Below are positions 61,301 through 64,000 of a DNA stretch of 64,000 nucleotides, in pieces. A model generated the notes under the pieces. It was not told the origin of the DNA, searched no databases, and worked only from the letters and a program-made list of their open reading frames with translations. Location of the stretch: assembly GCA_905221605.1 (NCBI GenBank), contig CAJNDS010000424.1, forward strand, positions 560,978-624,977, in the 5' to 3' direction. Numbering within the stretch: position 1 is the stretch's first letter; every line of letters begins with the position of its first letter. The translations under genes and the position numbers were made by a program. The DNA comes from Symbiodinium natans (lineage: Eukaryota; Sar; Dinophyceae; Suessiales; Symbiodiniaceae).

Positions 61301-64000
61301 ACAAAACAAGAGATAGCCAGAGTAGCAGGCCTAAACCCTGAACCCTAAGCCTTATTTAATCCCTAATCGCTAATCCCTAATCCCGAATCCCCAATCCCTA
61401 ACCCCTACCCCGCCCCCCCCGCCGGTAAAGAGATTGGATGTACCGTGAGGAGAATCAGACGTTGGCCACCTCTCAGCCGCACGCTCAGAAAACGCAAAGC
61501 TTGCTTGGGGCTTCAAGGGTTTAGGGTTTAGGGTACTTAGTGGTTCGAATCCCAACTTTTCAAATTGTCGCTTCTTAGAAGGTAGTCTTATTCGAAAAGT
61601 TAGAACTTTTTACCCCATGGGTATTTGGGAAGGAAGGGTAACTACCTTAGTATCCAGGGTTTAGTATCCAGGGTTTAGGGTTCAGGGTTTAGGGTTCAGG
61701 GTATCTACCGATGCTTAGTATCACAGGCTTTTGACGGTTTTTCTTCGCCAGCTTGTGGGGCGGGGGGTGGGGGTCCTCAGGTCAAAACTTCGTCTCAACG
61801 AGCTGAAGCGCCAGTCTGCTTTGAGCTGCGTGGCTTTCAAGGGTTTCAGGGTTTAGGGTTTTGGGTTTTGGGTTTTGGCTTTCTTGTGCACTCTATGGCC
61901 CCCTTAGGAACGTATTTTGTTTTTAGTAAAACCAAGTGAATATTAACAGTACCAGTAGTCTTTTTGTTAAGGTTCTAAGCGGAGTATAGCATTTTCATTT
62001 TATTTATTTTTCTTTTTTTTGGGGGGGGTTGCCAGGACCTTGTCGTCGGCAACAACCCTTAGGACGTCTCGGCTTCTCAAAGCCTCCTAGAGCCCTGGCT
62101 ACAGGGTGTTCATGGACCCCGCAGAGGTCGAACAATCCCCTGCCAAGCCGGGGTTTTGGGGGGTTTTGGGGGGTTTAGGGTTTAGGGTTTAGGGTTTAGG
62201 GTTTAGGGTTTAGGGTTTAGGGTTCGGGGGCCTCCTGGTTCCTAAAATCCGAGTTAAGGCACCTAAACCCCAAACCCTAAATCCTAAACTGTCCTAAACG
62301 CCTCAGCCCTACACCCCTTCCGCGCAGGCTTGGTGGAGGTACAGCAAGCTTCTGCACTATGCGGTGGCCTCGCTGCATGAGTTGGAAAGTAGCCTTATGT
62401 GGGCCTTGTGGGGGTAGTTGCTGTAAGGTCTTGCCTGGCAGTACAGGGTCCAACTCCCTAAGCCATTGGCCACGGAACCCTAACCCTCTTAACCCTAACC
62501 CTCTGTAACCCCATGAGTTTAGGGTTTAGAGGTTTTCATCTGCGTCCTGAGCTGCCTCTGCCTCATGCCTGAAGACTGCCATGTCGGACTCTGCCCGAGT
62601 TTGCAGGTGACTTACCGGGCACTGGTGTCATCGCTGTGCTGGACAGGGTCGTCAAAAAATGCATCGCAAGCCGGGCGTTAAGGATTTGCAGGACTTATGT
62701 AGCCATGAGGCTTCTGAAGGGAGAGCCATAATGCGCAAGGCTTACTTGCTGCTTCTTAGTCGGGGATGAGAGTAGGCAGGCTATGTACTCCCTTATAGGG
62801 ATCTCGTATCAATCCCTTAAGGAGATTGTATAGGGGGATATAGGGTACGCCCTGAGCGAACTTGTCACCGATATTCTTTGGCGCGGCGAGATTTTGATAG
62901 TGGCCTAAGTCGTCCGCAAACTAAGAGTTCTTTCTTGCCGACTAACAAATTCGAGAGACAAAAACACCCAAGGCCTGGTAGCCTGCAGTCCGAAGCCGAA
63001 ACTCTGCAGTTTTGATCTTCGGGGTTCTGTACGCGCGCGGAGCCCCCTCGAGGACGAAAGCACCAGCGCTGTCGAGGTCAGCGTGGAAGAGCAGCTCTAC
63101 AAGGACCCTGAAACCCTCAAGTAAAACGACGCCGTAGCTGCTGGACTTAAGCAGGACCTTGCGGTATCAGTTCTTTGATATGATATGATATGATATGATA
63201 TATATATATATGTATTATCCATATATGTAATGTAATGTACTGATTGTAATGTAAGGTAATGTAAGGTAATGTAATGTAATGTAATGTACTGTAATATAGT
63301 ATAATACAATATTACATAATATAGAATAATGTAATATAGTATAATATAGTATAGTATCATATGATCATATGATATAATACAATATGCTATAATATAATAT
63401 GATATAGGTATTCAACTACTTTCTGTTTCCAACTGAACCTCTATGAGCGGATGCTGGATCGTTGCCCATGTGTTTCTGCAGGAGCTGCTGAAGGAGTTGA
63501 AGCGCGGTTCGCTGAAGCTTGGCGATTCAGCTTAGGGTTTAGTGTTTAGGGTTTAGGGTTTAGGGTTTAGGGTTTTCGGAAGCAGTCTAGTCATCACGAT
63601 GCGTTTTGCCTTCATCGATTCCCATATCATTCCGATCGACCCGATTGGTGTCTTCCCACCAGCATCTGCTTGTTGGAGCTAGGGTTCAGGGGTTTAGGTT
63701 TTATAGGGTTTAGGGTTAGAGACATTTACTCCCTGTACTGCCTGCGCTTGCCTCGTCGTGAGCCAATGCTGCACATCTGAGGCTTTCAATGGTATCGGCA
63801 CCCATGCAGCATTGGGCACAGTCGGTTCTGCGAATGCACGGTTGACAAGCTTGGGCGTTCTGCTGCTTATAGTGCGGGCATCGTACATCAATTCGTATGG
63901 CTGGCCGCTAGGACTGGCTTTAGCATGCTGTGGCTGCCCGCCAGGTAAGCCACCGTCCCTCGCTGCCCAAATTTCACAACACCGAGCTTGTCATCGGAGA
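43253..64000 (+). CDS. ABC half-transporter, SbmA/BacA-YddA/ABCD type (3' end outside window, 5' end not found)
   Basis: A membrane transporter with an N-terminal permease and a C-terminal ATPase domain. The joined exons read: ...SLVYSRLFSMLAWQIATAP, RWFASSLQSLL, GGQAYYKLKMDDE, DLDNPDQRISES (family hallmark), FAFMMYVLFSGFLSA, MIQLGGYALLATCMGM, PNFTAKQKG, EHAEPVALAHGDQVEALR (the 'EnAE.IA.y.Ge' segment), FEAFISMLFTTTLGIV, QIEAGGIMG, MDFLANSYAKLKQL, IEFMACVLSRELYVFAP, P-loop GLLITGGSGIGKSS, Q-loop EVIFLPQNSYFPVGTLLEA, signature DWSAILSAGERQRL, Walker B/D-loop AVFMDESTSAVE, and H-loop VSHRPSLPKFH. From 45.6 to 63.1 kb most joins agree in phase using GT, GC and GA donors. Family members move peptides, antibiotics, vitamin B12 or acyl-CoA; the substrate here is unknown. 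Odd points: LSAGE rather than LSGGE, and a D-loop ending in VE rather than LD. Confidence 0.82.
43818..43882. repeat. 14-mer higher-order array CCCTAAA-CCCGAAA
   Basis: The normal unit alternates with CCCGAAA four to five times, so a dimer is being copied. Confidence 0.85.
44308..44369 (+). CDS. ABC gene exon: cytoplasmic loop
   Basis: C-strand array, AATCTCAG|; WFASSLQSLLDWTQRTG, at the place of the family 'lrWR.wLt..ll..yl'. A GC donor at about 44355 gives RTG-GQAYYKL. G-strand array follows. Confidence 0.5.
44417..44735. repeat. imperfect tandem duplication
   Basis: AGCCTCAACAA...TTGCAGC, CCCATAGATTCCCGAAAC and CCTGCAGTTTTCCTGATTCC each occur twice in the same order; the second copy has lost about 100 bp. 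Confidence 0.75.
45238..45535. repeat. 9-mer variant array (GGGTTTATA/GGGTTTGTA)n
   Basis: About 30 units of a 9-base variant; the translated ORF of GFIGFI repeats is an artefact. Confidence 0.95.
45629..45669 (+). CDS. ABC gene exon: AYYKL
   Basis: GGAGCAG|; GGQAYYKLKMDDE, ending GATGAG|GTGCCT; C-strand repeats follow at once. In frame with DLDNPDQRI. Confidence 0.7.
46102..46163 (+). CDS. ABC gene exon: DNPDQRI hallmark
   Basis: CTGAGAAG|; RDLDNPDQRISESAEQPL then ES; donor GAGCAC|GTGCGT; phase fits the next exon (Thr codon). DNPDQRI is diagnostic of the SbmA/YddA/ABCD permease domain. Confidence 0.8.
46313..46397 (+). CDS. ABC gene exon: transmembrane helix
   Basis: TGCCCCCAG|; FAFMMYVLFSGFLSAVQL then CSTASEPQGR; donor GGCGA|GTTTAGGG taken from the G-strand array. 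Confidence 0.75.
46940..47069. mobile_element. MITE family D copy
   Basis: ACTTGGAGGTTCATGGTACT / ATGCCATGAACCTCCAAG with ATAACTGTACTTATAACC arms, in an ABC intron. Confidence 0.85.
47203..47248 (+). CDS. coding-like island, not placed in the ABC reading
   Basis: CCATCAAG|; NVSEFDEATFKHFKWG; GT donor. It lies between two ABC exons, but phase to the next exon does not fit. Could be an extra loop exon or a false island. Confidence 0.35.
48225..48320 (+). CDS. ABC gene exon: transmembrane helix
   Basis: CCTCGAG|; VMIQLGGYALLATCMGMA then CLRLVLSISLSAWQ; GA donor GGCAG|GAAGCA joins to PNFTAKQKG. Confidence 0.7.
48477..48501 (+). CDS. ABC gene exon: 25-nt exon NFTAKQK
   Basis: CCCACAG|; PNFTAKQK plus one base; GT donor AAGG|GTACCC. 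Matches 'lnF..qq.eg' of the family. Confidence 0.6.
48611..48661 (+). CDS. ABC gene exon
   Basis: CACCAAG|GT; LFGNALVDAFKDQLET; GC donor ACAG|GCGCCC leads in phase to EHAEPV. Confidence 0.6.
48886..48965 (+). CDS. ABC gene exon: EHAEPVALAHG
   Basis: C-strand repeats, CCCCGAG|; EHAEPVALAHGDQVEALR then SRRHFESH, the conserved 'ENAE.IA...G...E..L...F' segment; donor CCAC|GTCGAT. Confidence 0.75.
49503..49557 (+). CDS. ABC gene exon
   Basis: GTCTGCAG|; AYRYNAAWLRKSFLAFTV; GC donor GTGG|GCACTG gives FTV-DFEAF in phase. A stronger-looking GT site (GTGAG|GTGAGA, 49567) would break the frame. Confidence 0.6.
49645..49710 (+). CDS. ABC gene exon: transmembrane helix
   Basis: GCGGCAG|; DFEAFISMLFTTTLGIVD then FFPI; GT donor CATC|GTGCCC joins to VILWLYQV. 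Confidence 0.65.
49793..49852. repeat. 21-mer higher-order array
   Basis: CCCTAAA-CCCTAAA-CCCCAAA repeated about three times, ending at the acceptor of the exon at 49865. Confidence 0.8.
49865..49920 (+). CDS. ABC gene exon: IEAGGIMG
   Basis: C-strand array, TCTTCCAG|; VILWLYQVPQIEAGGIMG, the place of family 'p.yfaG.i.lG.lmq'; GT donor. Confidence 0.65.
49951..50056. mobile_element. family F copy
   Basis: GGGGGCTTCCGAAATTAGGG ... AAGGTAATCCTACTTAC ... GGGGTCCCCTATTTCGTAA. Related segments at 55202-55306 and, split, at 7882-8292. Confidence 0.6.
50204..50295. mobile_element. MITE family C copy
   Basis: GGGATGTTCCCCCTTATACT / AGAAGGGGGAACATGCC, in an ABC intron. Confidence 0.75.
50798..50847 (+). 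CDS. ABC gene exon
   Basis: CAGCAG|GA; VLNFGDAVRCQTGYMQ in phase with both neighbours (split Arg before, phase 0 after); donor TGCAG|GTGGCG. Confidence 0.5.
51318..51379 (+). CDS. ABC gene exon: end of permease domain
   Basis: ACCGGAG|; VMDFLANSYAKLKQLQLS then LRG, matching 'lswf.d.y..la.l.a.l.G'; GT donor GTGG|GTTTTT. Confidence 0.65.
51590..51712. repeat. CCCCAAA then CCCCTAAA array
   Basis: Seven-base CCCCAAA units change to eight-base CCCCTAAA units and then to CCCTAAA just before the exon at 51721. Confidence 0.9.
51721..51769 (+). CDS. ABC gene exon: linker
   Basis: C-strand array, GTCCAAG|; QANGERLWQLWEAADE; GC donor GATGAG|GCTCCG. Confidence 0.6.
51858..51975. repeat. GTCCGCG-rich repeat, left
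   Basis: Short GTCCGCGG/GTCCGGGT units. A related tract lies on the other side of the tandem array (53217-53345). Confidence 0.7.
52145..52980. repeat. tandem array of hairpin-forming units
   Basis: Eight or more units of roughly 70-110 bp. Each has AACCCCCCATCTGGACCC, then GAGAAGGGGGGTTGGGTTT, then CTTGAAATACAGCCCCAAA. The AACCC...GGGTT halves are complementary. The 255- and 236-codon ORFs here are artefacts of the array. Confidence 0.85.
53217..53345. repeat. GTCCGCG-rich repeat, right
   Basis: GTCCGCGC/GTCCGCAT units, related to 51858-51975. Confidence 0.7.
53755..53863. repeat. C-strand telomere-type array
   Basis: About 15 perfect CCCTAAA units, 13 bp upstream of the ABC exon at 53876. 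Confidence 0.95.
53876..53934 (+). CDS. ABC gene exon: start of ATPase domain
   Basis: C-strand array of about 15 units, GAGCTAG|; VNEEPPEDSTIEFMACVL then S plus split Arg; GC donor TCGAG|GCAATC. G-strand array at 53968. Confidence 0.65.
54425..54478 (+). CDS. ABC gene exon: ATPase strand
   Basis: TGCCTTCAG|; ELYVFAPGGSTAVGGDP; GC donor CCTCG|GCTGAA completes Arg with the P-loop exon. Confidence 0.6.
55079..55110 (+). CDS. ABC gene exon: P-loop, first half
   Basis: CTTGTAG|; AQGLLITGGS plus one base; donor ATCAG|GCCGGG must be GC, since joining to GC-ATC-GGG-AAG restores GGSGIGKSS. The clearest GC-intron in the window. Confidence 0.8.
55202..55306. mobile_element. family F copy
   Basis: ATATGGGGGTTTTGCCATAT ... 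GGGGATCTTACTTTTGGGGG ... GGGGGTCCCCTATGTTCGTA, 30 bp before the P-loop acceptor region. Confidence 0.55.
55338..55393 (+). CDS. ABC gene exon: P-loop, second half
   Basis: TCAAGCAG|GC; IGKSSILRALVGLWSTGE with the P-loop Lys and Ser; GT donor GGGGAG|GTCCCT. Confidence 0.85.
55951..55982 (+). CDS. ABC gene exon: Q-loop
   Basis: TTGAGAAG|; SPGAEVIFLP and CA of the Gln codon; GA donor CGCA|GATGCT. Joined to the next exon it restores FLPQNSYFPVGTL. Confidence 0.7.
56637..56772. repeat. 9-mer variant array (GGGTTTTTA)n
   Basis: Units of 9 bases with GGGTCTTTA changes, in an ABC intron. Confidence 0.9.
56802..56835 (+). CDS. ABC gene exon: GTLLE
   Basis: TCCTCCCAG|G; NSYFPVGTLLE, the 'PY...GTL.e' segment after the Q-loop; GC donor GGAG|GCGCCT. 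Confidence 0.75.
57005..57051 (+). CDS. ABC gene exon: IYPAEL
   Basis: CGAACGAG|; AVIYPAELAAAGGAER continues GTLLE- as in family '..l.YP'; GA donor GAGAG|GAGAGG. Confidence 0.65.
57388..57448 (+). CDS. ABC gene exon
   Basis: CGGGCAG|G; SGLEELTTRVLKSLGQLR then GE; GT donor GGCGAG|GTGTTC; phase 0 into ETRDW. Confidence 0.65.
58468..58545 (+). CDS. ABC gene exon: signature motif
   Basis: C-strand array, CCTTGGAG|; ETRDWSAILSAGERQRLA then FARLFMML. DW..iLS.GE.QRlafAR is the family signature. Donor ATGCTG|GTGACC; G-strand repeats from 58563. Confidence 0.88.
58670..58870. repeat. GGGTTTATA-type array
   Basis: Degenerate 9-base units (GGGTTTATA, GGGTCTGTA). Confidence 0.8.
58961..59076. repeat. 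longest G-strand telomere-type array
   Basis: About 16 perfect TTTAGGG units in the intron after the ABC signature exon; a second array lies at 59168-59256. Confidence 0.95.
59300..59433. mobile_element. inverted-repeat element
   Basis: TATGAAGTAGGGTTTATATT faces AATATAAACCCTGCTTCATA about 100 bp apart; ACTCACCAA repeated inside. In an ABC intron. Confidence 0.65.
59636..59703. repeat. C-strand telomere-type array
   Basis: Nine units directly upstream of the 17-nt exon. With 58961-59256 it forms the two complementary ends of one intron. Confidence 0.95.
59715..59731 (+). CDS. ABC gene 17-nt micro-exon
   Basis: C-strand array, ACACGAAG|; NPKLQ plus GC, then a GC donor. It continues FARLFMML- and leads to AVFMDESTSA. 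Proposed from phase and family only. Confidence 0.5.
59800..62620 (+). other. coding-like islands inside ABC introns
   Basis: Open islands with fair splice sites that the ABC reading does not use: 59903-60000 (MPSEEALQRHLSQGPERH), 60935-61011 (ATYFPARRGASEASST), 61137-61180 (MFPARVDRILLRR), 61445-61520 (NQTLATSQPHAQKTQS), 61780-61840 (LRLNELKRQSALSCVAF) and 62333-62410 (AWWRYSKLLHYAVASLHE). They could be a nested gene, alternative exons or chance. Confidence 0.4.
62105..62114 (+). CDS. ABC gene 10-nt micro-exon: Walker B
   Basis: GGCTACAG|GGTGTTCATG|GACCCC: one base plus VFM. With NPKLQ(GC) before and DESTSA after it restores NPKLQAVFMDESTSA. The smallest exon proposed here; GA donor. Confidence 0.45.
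63053..63103 (+). CDS. ABC gene exon: Walker B end and D-loop
   Basis: CCCTCGAG|; DESTSAVEVSVEEQLYK. The catalytic Glu is present; the D-loop is SAVE rather than SALD. GA donor TACAAG|GACCCT. Confidence 0.8.
63168..63410. repeat. pentamer microsatellites (GATAT, TGTAA, TATAG)
   Basis: A/T-rich 5-base repeats in an ABC intron between D-loop and next exon; the 87-codon minus ORF here is an artefact. Confidence 0.9.
63482..63520 (+). CDS. ABC gene exon after the D-loop
   Basis: TTCTGCAG|; ELLKELKRGSLKL continues VEEQLYK-. End uncertain; G-strand array from 63535. Confidence 0.55.
63945..64000 (+). CDS. ABC gene exon: H-loop (runs off window)
   Basis: CCCGCCAG|; VSHRPSLPKFHNTELVIG: the H-loop 'vSvgHR.sl..fH' with the switch His. 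Truncated by the window end. Confidence 0.8.

Noticed and set aside
1-64000. A true chromosome end (telomere)
   Set aside because: Arrays are short, in both orientations and interspersed with exons throughout; no terminal array at either edge.
1-64000. Plant nuclear origin (same TTTAGGG telomere unit)
   Set aside because: Plant introns do not start with GC or GA at this rate, and such dense interspersed arrays with tiny exons do not fit plant genes. A dinoflagellate or alveolate fits better, though I cannot name the species.
1-64000. CRISPR array
   Set aside because: Repeats are 7-9 bp tandem units or MITEs with no regular spacers.

Overview
The window looks like nuclear DNA of a dinoflagellate or a close alveolate relative. 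The evidence is: telomere-type TTTAGGG/CCCTAAA repeats scattered through almost the whole 64 kb; exons of 10-165 bp separated by introns of 0.1-3 kb; introns that must start with GC or GA as often as GT if conserved protein motifs are to be joined in frame; and all recognisable genes on the same (+) strand. No long ORF is a real gene. The genes were found by reading short coding islands between repeat arrays and joining them by splice phase and family motifs. I saw no rRNA, tRNA, CRISPR array or trans-spliced leader copy.

Layout. (1) About 1.0-9.05 kb: a STAND/NB-ARC P-loop ATPase in at least 11 exons (linker, P-loop GPEGIGKT, Walker B LLLLDD, sensor strand LVVCSRE, a GxP-like helix). (2) 9.05-15.4 kb: two MITEs, a possible last exon, then an AT-rich, microsatellite-filled stretch of G/C homopolymers. 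(3) 15.4-28.4 kb: about two dozen coding-like islands whose family I do not recognise. (4) 29.15-32.54 kb: an AI-2E (PerM/UPF0118) family membrane transporter. (5) 33.3-41.7 kb: about twenty more unrecognised islands, several rich in helix-forming residues. (6) 43.25 kb to the right edge: a half-size ABC transporter of the SbmA/BacA-YddA/ABCD type, membrane domain then nucleotide-binding domain. Its roughly thirty exons give a nearly continuous, phase-consistent chain (DNPDQRI, EHAEPVALAHG, P-loop, Q-loop, LSAGE signature, Walker B, D-loop, H-loop). The gene runs off the window.

The main observation concerns intron structure. Coding islands tend to have the C-rich strand (CCCTAAA)n just upstream and the G-rich strand (TTTAGGG)n just downstream. 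Each such intron therefore begins with UUUAG(GG) repeats and ends with CCCUAAA repeats that can pair, bringing the splice sites together. In many cases the repeat itself supplies the splice sites: a donor inside GGTTTAGGG and an acceptor made from a slightly altered CCCTAA unit (CCCAG, CCTCAG). This rule located exons that I then confirmed by motif, such as the NB-ARC linker exon and the ABC Q-loop exon. Introns also carry at least six families of short inverted-repeat elements (MITEs), one copy of which has a telomeric array in place of its centre.

Limits: exon ends were set by eye. Unrecognised islands are coding-like by open frame, plausible splice sites and position, not by homology search. 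Some islands inside introns of the ABC gene are not used by the ABC reading, so the array-flank rule does not prove that an island is an exon.
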